Assembly: GCA_024640255.1 (NCBI GenBank)
Contig: JAHEFI010000003.1
Span: 62,001-126,000, forward strand
DNA: 64,000 nt
DNA from: Bacteroidota bacterium
GTDB lineage: Bacteria > Bacteroidota > Bacteroidia > Chitinophagales > Chitinophagaceae
Reading direction: 5' to 3'
In this document: piece by piece, positions 52,378 to 60,920 of the stretch
How the letters are laid out: the number at the start of each line of letters is the position of its first letter
Numbering within the stretch: the stretch's first letter is position 1
The notes under the pieces: generated by a model
Seen by the model: the letters and a program-made list of their open reading frames with translations, nothing else
What the model was told of the DNA's origin: nothing
The model's database searches: none
Program-made: the position numbers and the translations under genes

Positions 52378-53340
52378 ATGAAATTATCGGTTGCCTTTAT
52401 TGTATACAATGGTTCCAACTTTATGGAGCAGCAATTAGACTCTATTTTAAACCAAACAGTTAAAGTAGACGAAATTGTGGTATGTGAGGATAATTCAACA
52501 GACAATACAAGGGAAATTTTGGAGAAGTACAATAAATCCAACCCTGGCTTATTCAAAATATTACACAATACCCACAACCTGGGTTCCAATAAAAACGCAG
52601 AAAAAGCCATACAGCATTGTACTGGAGATATTGTATTCTTATCAGACCATGACGACGAATGGCTTCCCAATAAAGTGGAAAGAACTCTTGAGTATTTTGA
52701 ACAAAACCCCAAAATGTATGGGGTATTTTCAAATGGTTACTTAATGAATGCTCAGTCTGAAATTGATACCCAAAATGCCTTATGGGATTCAATGAGTTTT
52801 CCTTTTGAGCAACTAAAAAATAATCCAGTACTTTTAATAGAATATATTAATACCAACGAAAATTGTGCTACTGGGGCTGCTATGGCGTTTAGAAGAAACT
52901 TGGCTTTCTTGGACCAACCTTTTCCTTCTATTAAATTTTTAATTCACGATAGATGGATTTCAATGAATCTATCCAATGATAATAGTTTGGGATATATAGA
53001 AGATAAATTAATTAAATATAGATTACATCCTAAGCAAGAAACGGGTGGGAAGAAATCGGAGATGCAAAAGTATATTCAAATGAATTGGGACTTATTAAAT
53101 AACCAAATTCATGTAGATAATTTCAAAGACATGAAATATATTTTAAACAGAATTGAAATTAATATGCATGTGCAATATCAGATAAAAAAGTACTCTCAAA
53201 AATTATACAATAATACAGATTGGATTAAAATATTAGAAGAGAAGCATGCTGTCTATTTGCAGTATGCCTATAAGAAATTTCCTCTATTAACTTTCTTGAG
53301 ATCTATTAAGAAAATATTCAGTCCTACTTTCTCTCGATAA
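52378..53340 (+). CDS. GT2-family glycosyltransferase
   Basis: A 320-residue GT-A enzyme. It opens KLSVAFIVYNGSNFMEQQL, has VCEDNSTDNT in the nucleotide-binding region and the metal/donor motif SDHDDEW, and the acceptor-side block GAAMAFRRN. This is a common type adding hexoses or deoxyhexoses to lipid-linked oligosaccharides at the cytoplasmic face. It is a single plus-strand gene between two minus-strand units. The 3' end overlaps the second Wzx gene by 17 bp in tail-to-tail orientation. Donor is unknown. Confidence 0.88.
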   Translation: MKLSVAFIVYNGSNFMEQQLDSILNQTVKVDEIVVCEDNSTDNTREILEKYNKSNPGLFKILHNTHNLGSNKNAEKAIQHCTGDIVFLSDHDDEWLPNKVERTLEYFEQNPKMYGVFSNGYLMNAQSEIDTQNALWDSMSFPFEQLKNNPVLLIEYINTNENCATGAAMAFRRNLAFLDQPFPSIKFLIHDRWISMNLSNDNSLGYIEDKLIKYRLHPKQETGGKKSEMQKYIQMNWDLLNNQIHVDNFKDMKYILNRIEINMHVQYQIKKYSQKLYNNTDWIKILEEKHAVYLQYAYKKFPLLTFLRSIKKIFSPTFSR

Positions 53341-54763
53341 AATCGTTGATATATACTTTGATATAACTCTCTTTAACTAAGAACATATGGTATATAAAAA
53401 ACCATACTGCAGATATAATGATAATTGTGGTAAGTCTTAATACAGCATCTGCAATAATGGTTTTAAAAATAAGTGAAAATAAAATATAAGGTATTACTGA
53501 TACTAAAGCATTTACAAACATTTTAGTCAAACCACCAATTTTAAAATATTGTTTAGTGTAATATATAAATGCTAAACAAACAGATAGCTCTGTAAAAAGT
53601 ATGGTAATGGCTTCTCCCACTTCTTTAAATTGAGGGACCAATAATAAAGATAAAATAATACTAATCACCATACCTATAATAGCAGAATACAATATCTGTC
53701 TATCTTTTGAGAAAGCGCTCAATATTTGAAAACCAAATATAGAAGAAAGACTAACAATTAAAATTAAAGGGGCTGTTATTTGCAAAGGCAGTATGGCTCG
53801 ATCAAAACTGGTACTAAATAATAGGTGCACTATTTCTTGTGCACACAATATTAAAATAGTAACTGCCGGAATAGAGATACTAATTAATACAAAAAAGACC
53901 TGTCTAATATATTCTTTAAATTTTTCTATCTCTCCATTTTGAAATAATCCAATTAAACTTGGAAAAATAGCAACTGTTATTGCACTAAATACTGCAATAA
54001 TTAATTTGTTCAATTTTAAAGCTGTAGAATAATAACCCACACTTTCATTATTAGCTAAGAAACCTAATAGAATAGTATCTAGTGAAAAATATATACTAAT
54101 AGAAAAAATAGTTAAGAACAAATATAATAATGGTCTTAAGTGTTTTCTTAAATCTAAATTTTTGTAAATATTACCATCAATCGTAATAAGCTTTCTAAGA
54201 CTCTGATAATTAATCATAGCAATTAAAACATTCAGACCCACTTGCATTCTCATATAGTTCACATAATCAAGCTTTGACTTAATTAATATGAATACAAAAA
54301 TGATAAAGAAGAAACGAATAATGAATTGCCTAATGGCTATAAACCTAAACTGATCCATTCCATTAAAAAACCATTCTAAGTAAAATACCTGCAATACAAA
54401 ATACATCACTGTCCAATAGAACAGTTCTTTTTCCTCCATCAATTGAGGAACAAAATGAATACTTGCAATAAACAACACAGAAAGTCCAATGGTACAAATC
54501 AAATTAATGGTAAAAATCTCTGTAAATAACTTAGTTCGCTTTGCTAATTGGTTTTGTAATTTGGCAATCTCTCTAATACCATAAATGGGTATACCCAATG
54601 CGGCCAACATCACAAAATACTTGGCCATACTTTCTGCAAAGTTTAATGCACCCACATGTTCTGGACCCAAGGTTCTTGCCAAATATGGAAAAGTGATCAA
54701 AGGAAAGAAAACCTGTGAAATGGCTAGCAATACATTATAAAAAATACTGTTCTTTACAGACAT
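53324..54763 (-). CDS. wzx: Second Wzx-type flippase
   Basis: A 479-residue protein with about 12-14 membrane helices and the family opening FPLITFPYLARTLGPEHVGALNF-type segment (ITFPYLARTLGPEHVG near residues 22-37), typical of RfbX/Wzx polysaccharide transporters. It would flip undecaprenyl-linked units. It begins 20 bp after the GT25 gene stop region and ends overlapping the plus-strand GT2 gene. The window has another flippase at 22444-23889, clearly different in sequence, so two export substrates are possible. Confidence 0.9.
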   Translation of the reverse strand: MSVKNSIFYNVLLAISQVFFPLITFPYLARTLGPEHVGALNFAESMAKYFVMLAALGIPIYGIREIAKLQNQLAKRTKLFTEIFTINLICTIGLSVLFIASIHFVPQLMEEKELFYWTVMYFVLQVFYLEWFFNGMDQFRFIAIRQFIIRFFFIIFVFILIKSKLDYVNYMRMQVGLNVLIAMINYQSLRKLITIDGNIYKNLDLRKHLRPLLYLFLTIFSISIYFSLDTILLGFLANNESVGYYSTALKLNKLIIAVFSAITVAIFPSLIGLFQNGEIEKFKEYIRQVFFVLISISIPAVTILILCAQEIVHLLFSTSFDRAILPLQITAPLILIVSLSSIFGFQILSAFSKDRQILYSAIIGMVISIILSLLLVPQFKEVGEAITILFTELSVCLAFIYYTKQYFKIGGLTKMFVNALVSVIPYILFSLIFKTIIADAVLRLTTIIIISAVWFFIYHMFLVKESYIKVYINDFIERK

Positions 54764-54783
54764 GGCTTAAAACTAATGAAAAT

Positions 54784-55512
54784 CTAAGAAAAATAAGCTT
54801 TTATGCTATTTCTTATATTCAATACAAATAAGATAATACTTCTTTTAAAATGATAGCCAAACTTATCCTTTCTTATATAACTGCCCTTGTCCCAAGTAGT
54901 GATAATCTCTCTACAAATAGTTCCTACTTTAATTTGATTTGGATCAATAAATTGCTTGAATATATCAAAAGGAGTAGAAATTTTATTGGTTTGCTTTAAT
55001 AAATACTTTGCAGTTGGTCTATTAATAGAATACCCATAAGCACAATAAATTGTATTAATTAGGGGCTCCCCAATAGTATATGCTTCAATATATTCTTGAA
55101 TAGTTGATCTCTTAATTTTTGCATTTCCTTCCCAAGCTCCCCAGAAGAAAATATCATAAGCTTCGCTCATTTTTTTAAACTGGCTAGACAATAGCTCAAA
55201 ATTGAGTATTCTACTATCTGACTCTAAAACCAAAAAATGTTCTTGATCATTGTTGGCCGCCTTAACTATTTTTCTCAAAATATTTCGATGTCCAATTAGG
55301 CAAGCAATTTCAGTGGCCATTAAGGCATTTCCAGTTCTTTCTTTTGATTTTTGTATGAGTTTATCTAAAAATGGGATTCTTGTTGAATTAGGATAGATAG
55401 ATTCAGAAATAGTAAAACTGCTAAATTGCTTACTCATTGCTTCTACCCTCTCAGTTCTGTCCTTTTCTTTAGGAGAGTATAATATATAGGTTTGAATATT
55501 GGCAATTTCCAT
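54784..55512 (-). CDS. GT25-family LPS-type glycosyltransferase
   Basis: A 242-residue protein similar to glycosyltransferase family 25 (LOS/LPS biosynthesis). Typical features are the start ILYSPKEKDRTERV, TEIACLIGHRNILRKIV, and FLVLESDSRI, which takes the place of the usual LEDD-type motif. A C-terminal basic stretch may contact the membrane. It lies 4 bp after the GT9-like gene in the same direction. The family assignment is fairly good, while donor and acceptor are unknown. Confidence 0.78.
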   Translation of the reverse strand: MEIANIQTYILYSPKEKDRTERVEAMSKQFSSFTISESIYPNSTRIPFLDKLIQKSKERTGNALMATEIACLIGHRNILRKIVKAANNDQEHFLVLESDSRILNFELLSSQFKKMSEAYDIFFWGAWEGNAKIKRSTIQEYIEAYTIGEPLINTIYCAYGYSINRPTAKYLLKQTNKISTPFDIFKQFIDPNQIKVGTICREIITTWDKGSYIRKDKFGYHFKRSIILFVLNIRNSIKAYFS

Positions 55513-55516
55513 GAAT

Positions 55517-56341
55517 CTATAAAACTATTTTATATTCCTCAAAAGTACCAAATGATTGATTGGCTAATGCAAATGGAGTGATAAATAATTGATTAAAACC
55601 CTTTGGATACAAAATAAAATGTGGCTTATTTAACAAATTAGCTAAATGTATAGGTAAACTATCTGCTCCAATGATAAAATCTGCATCTTGAATCATTTTT
55701 AATAATTCATCAAAATTATTATATGAAACAGAATGCTTATTTGTTTGAGTTTTAAAATATGCTACTTGAACAATATGTCCTTTGTTGGTTTGATCCTGAA
55801 TTATTTTATCCAATACATCTGAAGGAATATTTTTGGCAGGCAACCTTGAGTCCGGAAATATCAACAGTTTTTTGTTTTTATTAATGGTATTATTTTCTAA
55901 TATTTCTAGATGCTCGTATGTTGAATTTTCGAAAAATTGATCATAAGTATTGTATACTTTTTGATCTTCGATGATATGTTTGAATTTTTTCCCAACAAAG
56001 AAATTGAACCAAGTAATTCTTTTATCTTGTTCTATATAATCTTGCCCTTCTTTATTAGGATTTACTTTTAAATAAGTCTTAATTGATTGAATCTCATCGA
56101 AGCAATATGTGCTAAAGAAAAACTTATTGGTAAAAAATCTTAGAAGTGTTTTATCTATTCCGAAATCTACAAATTTAATTTGTATAGCATCGAAGTTTAC
56201 AAATTGCTGTAGCGAAATAAACAATGGTTGCAGATGAGAAGATGCTACTAATTTGTATTGGCTTTTTTTATTACTTCTTAATAGTGATTGTAATAAAATT
56301 GTAAAATCACCATATGCCCTTAATACAAATATGCGGTGCAT
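55517..56341 (-). CDS. GT9-like (heptosyltransferase-type) glycosyltransferase
   Basis: A 274-residue GT-B-like protein. It begins MHRIFVLRAYGDF, the short form of the heptosyltransferase opening, and has GADSLPIHLANLLNKPHFILY near the C-terminus, the characteristic GT9 donor site in which a D-x-x-P-x-H-L pattern binds the nucleotide. It is shorter than most GT9 enzymes (about 320-350). Gaps to the Wzz paralogue gene (7 bp) and the GT25 gene (4 bp) show one operon. The sugar transferred is unknown and need not be a heptose. Confidence 0.8.
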   Translation of the reverse strand: MHRIFVLRAYGDFTILLQSLLRSNKKSQYKLVASSHLQPLFISLQQFVNFDAIQIKFVDFGIDKTLLRFFTNKFFFSTYCFDEIQSIKTYLKVNPNKEGQDYIEQDKRITWFNFFVGKKFKHIIEDQKVYNTYDQFFENSTYEHLEILENNTINKNKKLLIFPDSRLPAKNIPSDVLDKIIQDQTNKGHIVQVAYFKTQTNKHSVSYNNFDELLKMIQDADFIIGADSLPIHLANLLNKPHFILYPKGFNQLFITPFALANQSFGTFEEYKIVL

Positions 56342-56348
56342 TTAAGAA

Positions 56349-57419
56349 TTAGTTTTCTGTATACTTATACAAAGCATAAAAAAGAGAAATCACAAAGCCA
56401 ACAGCAAAGCCGATTAGCATAAAATATCTAGCAGGAGTTCTTTGGTCAAATAAAGGGAACTTTGGAGCATCTAAAACCTGAATTACAGGCATCTGATTAA
56501 TCAATGACAATTTTAAAGTTTCTAAATTTTTAACAACTTCTGCGTACAAAGTATTAGAAACTGTTTTATCTCTTGTAGCTGCTTCACTAGATGAAGTATT
56601 TAACTTAATGCCCGTATTTGCATTAAGTAATTTTAATGAATTGTCTAATTCAAATGATTTTTTATAAATGCCTGTTAAACTGCTTTCTAGAGAGTCTGCC
56701 TTTCTTTGAATCTTTTCTATGCTTCTAGATAAATTCCCCGTTTTAATATCTATATATAAATCACTTGTTTTCTTCATCAATCTTTCTTCAAATATTTTTG
56801 AAAAAACCTGATCGCTCGAGCTTACTTCTAAAGTAATAATAGAACTTTTTTTATTCTTCTTTTCTACATTCAAATTTTTATTAATAGCAGTATACATCAA
56901 ATACAGAACACTATCTTGAATTAATGTATGCTTACTATTTTCTTCTAATCCTGAAAAATTTAAAGTTTTAGAAGTGATATTCTTTTTGGCAAATGATTTA
57001 TCCATTCCAGAAATGGTAAAATAATAATCCGCTATAGTTTGGCCTTTTTGTGGAATGTCTTCTTCTATTTTGGACAACAAAACCTTCTCGATAATTGCTC
57101 TAGATTTCATAATTTCTAGAATATTATCTCCATCAAATAAACCTGCACCACCACCAGTTAATCCACCCACATCAATACCAAATTGAGAAGCCAATCCCGA
57201 TAAGCCTCCACCTCTACTTCCAGATTTATCTTCCACTATAAAAGTAGCAGTTGCCTTATAAGAAGAGGGTTGCAATTTGCCATAGATTAAACCAACCGAG
57301 CTAGTGATAATAGTAATGATGGCAATAAGCTTCCATTGACCTATAAAATAGGATATGAAACGCTTGATGATTTCTTTCAATTCAGGATACTTAATGGTTT
57401 GTGGACCCGTATTCGCCAT
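56349..57419 (-). CDS. wzz: Second Wzz-type polysaccharide copolymerase
   Basis: A 356-residue inner-membrane protein with a first helix near residues 34-50 (LIAIITIITSSVGLIYG), a periplasmic coiled-coil region, and a second helix near 330-350 (YFMLIGFAVGFVISLFYALY), preceded by the proline-containing DAPKFPLFDQRTP. A glycine-rich block (GLSGLASQFGIDVGG) closely resembles that of the Wzz at 40742-41842, so the two are paralogues. It is grouped with the GT9, GT25 and second Wzx genes, which suggests a separate chain-length control for that set. Confidence 0.86.
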   Translation of the reverse strand: MANTGPQTIKYPELKEIIKRFISYFIGQWKLIAIITIITSSVGLIYGKLQPSSYKATATFIVEDKSGSRGGGLSGLASQFGIDVGGLTGGGAGLFDGDNILEIMKSRAIIEKVLLSKIEEDIPQKGQTIADYYFTISGMDKSFAKKNITSKTLNFSGLEENSKHTLIQDSVLYLMYTAINKNLNVEKKNKKSSIITLEVSSSDQVFSKIFEERLMKKTSDLYIDIKTGNLSRSIEKIQRKADSLESSLTGIYKKSFELDNSLKLLNANTGIKLNTSSSEAATRDKTVSNTLYAEVVKNLETLKLSLINQMPVIQVLDAPKFPLFDQRTPARYFMLIGFAVGFVISLFYALYKYTEN

Positions 57420-57463
57420 ATTGGTTTTATTATTGCAAATATATAAAATATATTCCCTTTGAC

Positions 57464-58309
57464 CTATCTATAACTAAGATCTACTATTTCCTTATAGATA
57501 TTCTTCAGCATGCCTTTTACTCTCTTTAGCTTCTTGAAAATGGAAATACCTCTATAATATCTTACAGCAATGATTCTGTTCATAAAATCTTGATCAAACA
57601 ATGCCTTATTGGCTTCTATCAATTCTATTGCCCTTGATCTAATATGGTTGATATTATCAAAATTAGACTTGCCATCTGAATAGGTTCTATCACCTGATTG
57701 AACTGGTCTGCAATGTTTTATTTGAATAGCATGTACAACAGCAGTATTGGTCATTTGATGAATCACTTGCAATACCGGCATCATATATACATCTATCCCC
57801 TGACCAGTGATGGTTTCATTAAAATATTTACCAGCCGCTTTGTACAATTCTTCTCTGTATACCGGGAACATAATTTCTACCCAGTTTTCTTTTTTTATTT
57901 GATAGCCTGTTTTATGGGTAAACTGTCTGTGATCAAAATAACTATCGTGTGTGATACTAGGTTGGAAAATATCTAAATGATTGATTTTTCCAATAAACAA
58001 TAGTTTATTTAAATCTGAATAGCTAGTGTAAATATCATCATCTATCACCCCAATATATTCGTATCTCTCTTCATTGTTTGGATATAAATATTTGTATACT
58101 TCATAAAATACCTGCCCTTTATTTTCTGTTCTAGTAGAGACAAAATGCTCTGGTGATAAGTGTTTGATTAAGTCTGAAGAAGCTTTAGCACTATGATCAA
58201 ATATCAATAAATCAAAATTTCTTTGAGTGTCTTGTAATACATATTCTAAAGGCTTTGAGACCCCATCCCATGTAATAACTATCAACGATCTATTGGAGTT
58301 CTTTCCCAT
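57464..58309 (-). CDS. Putative GT-A glycosyltransferase of unknown family
   Basis: A 281-residue soluble protein without close recognition. It opens with SLIVITWDGVSKPLEYVL, and the segment YIGVIDDDIYTSYSDLN has the triple aspartate expected of a GT-A metal/nucleotide site. Further on, ITGQGIDVYMMPVL and HCRPVQSGDRTY are probable substrate-side blocks. The features are reminiscent of DUF707-like proteins. Its start shares one base with the methyltransferase stop (TAATG). A glycosyltransferase role is inferred from these aspartates and from the neighbours. Confidence 0.6.
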   Translation of the reverse strand: MGKNSNRSLIVITWDGVSKPLEYVLQDTQRNFDLLIFDHSAKASSDLIKHLSPEHFVSTRTENKGQVFYEVYKYLYPNNEERYEYIGVIDDDIYTSYSDLNKLLFIGKINHLDIFQPSITHDSYFDHRQFTHKTGYQIKKENWVEIMFPVYREELYKAAGKYFNETITGQGIDVYMMPVLQVIHQMTNTAVVHAIQIKHCRPVQSGDRTYSDGKSNFDNINHIRSRAIELIEANKALFDQDFMNRIIAVRYYRGISIFKKLKRVKGMLKNIYKEIVDLSYR

Positions 58310-58950
58310 TATTTTTCTATTTGATAAACAGCAAATGATTTATTGAGCCCTAAGAATTTTTCGGTATATAACATGCTTCCTTTAAATAAATGAGTAAACT
58401 CTGTTTTTGACAAAAGTCTTACTTCCTTTACTAACGAAATTGCTGCTTCTTTATTTTTCGCTTTTGGAATATGTCCTAAATTAAAATGCTGTGTTAATAA
58501 AACTTGTAAGCCAAAAGGCAAAAACTGAAAGAATGGAAATACCCAATGTGGTTCAATGGGGAAGTATTTATTAGGGGTTTGAATAAAGAAACTTTTGCCC
58601 ACTCTAATAGTCTCTTTGGCCATTTTTTCCTGCTGTTCTAGGGTAAATAAATGCTCTATTACCGAGTTTGAATAGACCAAATCGAAGCTTTTATCTGCAA
58701 TTCCCTCTAAATTGGTTGCATCCCCTTTGATGGATGTAAAACCAGGGGTGCTTACTTCGGCTTTATATAGGTTCAAAAGCACTATTTCTATCTGATCTCC
58801 CAAGACTAAACCCTGGTTTTTCCAATAATCCTCAGTACCCCCAATATCTAGTATTTTAACCTTTTTTTGCGTTTGGAGCATCCCATCCAATAGGGCTTTA
58901 AAAAATCCAAACCTTTTGGCCCTAAAATAATTTGAAATTGCAGCTTTCAT
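58309..58950 (-). CDS. SAM-dependent methyltransferase
   Basis: A class I methyltransferase of about 213 residues. The SAM loop is ILDIGGTEDYW, then DLVYSNSVIEHL, the motif common in methyltransferases of the type-11 group, and FFIQTPNKYFPIEPHW near the C-terminal half. I use the ATG at 58950 (MKAAISNYF); a TTG at 58989 would add 13 residues. It is the first gene of the minus-strand unit that includes the unknown GT, the Wzz paralogue and further transferases, and it probably modifies a sugar or lipid-linked glycan. Confidence 0.83.
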   Translation of the reverse strand: MKAAISNYFRAKRFGFFKALLDGMLQTQKKVKILDIGGTEDYWKNQGLVLGDQIEIVLLNLYKAEVSTPGFTSIKGDATNLEGIADKSFDLVYSNSVIEHLFTLEQQEKMAKETIRVGKSFFIQTPNKYFPIEPHWVFPFFQFLPFGLQVLLTQHFNLGHIPKAKNKEAAISLVKEVRLLSKTEFTHLFKGSMLYTEKFLGLNKSFAVYQIEK

Positions 58951-59038
58951 TCGCTCAAAACTATTGAAAATCAGACAAATTAAGCCCAAAATAGATCAAA
59001 AAAAACACCTATATGACTGATTTTTAGGCCTATTAGCG

Positions 59039-59046
59039 TAATTTTG
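59039..59046 (+). promoter_or_regulatory. Candidate -7 element for the GME-like gene
   Basis: TAATTTTG matches TAnnTTTG and lies 30 nt before the ATG at 59077. It would give a leader of about 24 nt. No clear TTG is seen at -33. Confidence 0.4.
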
Positions 59047-59076
59047 GCCACAATTGTTCGAATAAAGCATTATTTA

Positions 59077-60093
59077 ATGAAAAAAGTTATCGTTTTAGGA
59101 GGAGGAGGTTTTATTGGTGGGCATCTTGCCAAGAAATTAAAGAACCAAGGTTTTTTTGTTCGCGTGGCCGATATTAAGAAGCATGAATACATGGCGCATG
59201 AAGATATCTGTCATGAATTTATTCAATGCGACTTAGCCGATCCTCGTGCAGTGGAAGAAGTGATTTTTGAAGATTGTTATGAATTATATCAATTAGCTGC
59301 AGACATGGGTGGTGCAGGTTATATTTTTACTGGCTTAAACGATGCCAATGTAATGACCAATTCAGCATTGATTAATTTGAATGTAGCAAAAGAAGCGGTG
59401 AAGAAAAAAGTACAAAAGGTTTTTTATTCTTCTTCTGCATGTATGTATCCAGAGCACAATCAATTAGATCCAACCAATCCTAATTGTGTAGAGAGTTCTG
59501 CATATCCTGCTAATCCAGATTCTGAATATGGTTGGGAGAAATTATTTAGTGAAAGAATTTTCTTAGCATATCATCGCAATTTTAATTTAAATGTGCGTGT
59601 AGCCAGATTTCATAATATTTTTGGACCACAGGGTACTTGGAATGGTGGTAAAGAAAAAGCGCCTGCAGCTATGTTGCGTAAAGCAGCTGAAACTGCTGAG
59701 GGTGGTGAGTTTGAAGTATGGGGAGATGGTTTACAAACAAGAAGCTTCTTATATATTGATGAATGTTTAGAAGCGGTAGAGCGTTTTATGAAAACTGATT
59801 TTGTTGGCCCAGTAAATATTGGTTCTGAAGAAATGGTTACTATTAATCAATTAGCACAAATGGCCATTGATATTTCTGGAAAGAAAATTGGTATACACAA
59901 TATTGCTGGTCAAGAATTTATTGATAAGTACGGATTCAAATGTCCTTTAGGCGTTAGAGGTAGAAGATCTGATAACGATTTATACCGCAAGAAAATGGGT
60001 TGGGAAGTTTCTGAACCATTGATTGAAGGAATGCGCAAGACTTATACATGGATTAAGGAGCAAGTGGATGCTGCTGCTGCTTCAGCGAAATAA
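59077..60093 (+). CDS. GDP-mannose 3,5-epimerase-like SDR
   Basis: An extended SDR of about 338 residues, starting at ATG 59077 (a TTG at 59044 is unlikely). The NAD site is LGGGGFIGGHL. AADMGGAGYIF, SSSACMYP with Cys122, YGWEK (Tyr151, Lys155) and ARFHNIFGPQGTWNGGKEKAPAA are strikingly like plant GDP-mannose 3,5-epimerase, including the catalytic cysteine. That enzyme converts GDP-D-mannose to GDP-L-galactose or GDP-L-gulose. Bacterial relatives exist, and the actual substrate may be another nucleotide sugar. It is followed 38 bp later by the WecG-type gene. Codon use is closer to the right flank than to the AT-rich left part. Confidence 0.83.
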   Translation: MKKVIVLGGGGFIGGHLAKKLKNQGFFVRVADIKKHEYMAHEDICHEFIQCDLADPRAVEEVIFEDCYELYQLAADMGGAGYIFTGLNDANVMTNSALINLNVAKEAVKKKVQKVFYSSSACMYPEHNQLDPTNPNCVESSAYPANPDSEYGWEKLFSERIFLAYHRNFNLNVRVARFHNIFGPQGTWNGGKEKAPAAMLRKAAETAEGGEFEVWGDGLQTRSFLYIDECLEAVERFMKTDFVGPVNIGSEEMVTINQLAQMAIDISGKKIGIHNIAGQEFIDKYGFKCPLGVRGRRSDNDLYRKKMGWEVSEPLIEGMRKTYTWIKEQVDAAAASAK

Positions 60094-60131
60094 TTCTAAA
60101 TACTTAGTTACAATTTCTTTAAACTACAATT

Positions 60132-60920
60132 ATGATGTCTCATCAAAAATCAACGGTTCAAATTACGGGCGTTGATATTTTTGTGGGGAATAATGATTTG
60201 TTTGCCGCGGAGTTGATTGATAGTGTTGTAGGAAATATTGATAGCGCGGGCAAGAGTGCTGGCGCGAACCGCAAGGTGAGCGCAACAAGTGCACACGGCT
60301 TGGTATTTGCAAGCAAAAACCCAGATTTTAAAAATACCTTAGAGCAATTTTATTATAATCTTCCAGATGGCATGCCCATTGTTTGGGTGGGTAGATTGAA
60401 AGGCCATAGCCAAATGCAAAGATGCTCTGGCGTAGATATGTTTGAAGTAGTAATGAAGAAAACTGCTGCACATAATATCAAACATTTTTTCTGTGGAGGC
60501 AAAGAAGGCGTAGCTGATCAATTACAAAAAGCTTCCGCAAAAGATTTAGGTAACGCCAATGTGGTAGGAACTTATAGTCCTCCATTTAGATTAATGACTG
60601 AAGAAGAGTTTGCTGCACTTGGGCAACAAATTAATGCTAGTGGTGCCAATGTAGTTTGGATTGGATTAAGCACTCCAAAGCAAGAAGTATTTGCAACATC
60701 ACTCGCAAAACATTGTTCAGTAGATTATATAATCACCGTTGGTGCAGTATTTGATTTTTTCACAGGCAACTTAGAACGCGCTCCGCGTTGGATTCAAAAT
60801 ATAGGATTAGAATGGTTCTATCGTTTATTAAAAGAACCTCGCAGATTATTTTCTAGATACTTTGAAGTAGTGCCAGGATTTATCGCACTCAATTTGAAAG
60901 AATTATTTTCTAAAAAATAA
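60132..60920 (+). CDS. WecG/TagA/CpsF-family glycosyltransferase
   Basis: A 262-residue GT26-family enzyme. Typical blocks are LPDGMPIVW with catalytic-type Asp79, RCSGVDMFE, VWIGLSTPKQE, GAVFDFFTG and the C-terminal APRWIQNIGLEWFYRLLKEPRRL, which contacts the membrane. It transfers an N-acetylhexosamine-type sugar to a lipid-linked acceptor (as TagA and WecG do). An Ala/Ser/Gly-rich stretch at about residues 37-52 is more GC-rich than the rest. The stop codon abuts the stop codon of the convergent peptidase gene with no intergenic base, so no terminator separates them. Confidence 0.88.
   Translation: MMSHQKSTVQITGVDIFVGNNDLFAAELIDSVVGNIDSAGKSAGANRKVSATSAHGLVFASKNPDFKNTLEQFYYNLPDGMPIVWVGRLKGHSQMQRCSGVDMFEVVMKKTAAHNIKHFFCGGKEGVADQLQKASAKDLGNANVVGTYSPPFRLMTEEEFAALGQQINASGANVVWIGLSTPKQEVFATSLAKHCSVDYIITVGAVFDFFTGNLERAPRWIQNIGLEWFYRLLKEPRRLFSRYFEVVPGFIALNLKELFSKK

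Noticed and set aside
52374..52792. Short minus-strand reading frames opposite the GT2 gene
   Set aside because: Shadows of the GT2 gene with no start context or homology.
59044..59076. N-terminal extension of the GME-like protein from a TTG start
   Set aside because: The extension precedes the NAD-binding opening MKKVIVLGGGG and overlaps the candidate promoter element; the ATG at 59077 is better.
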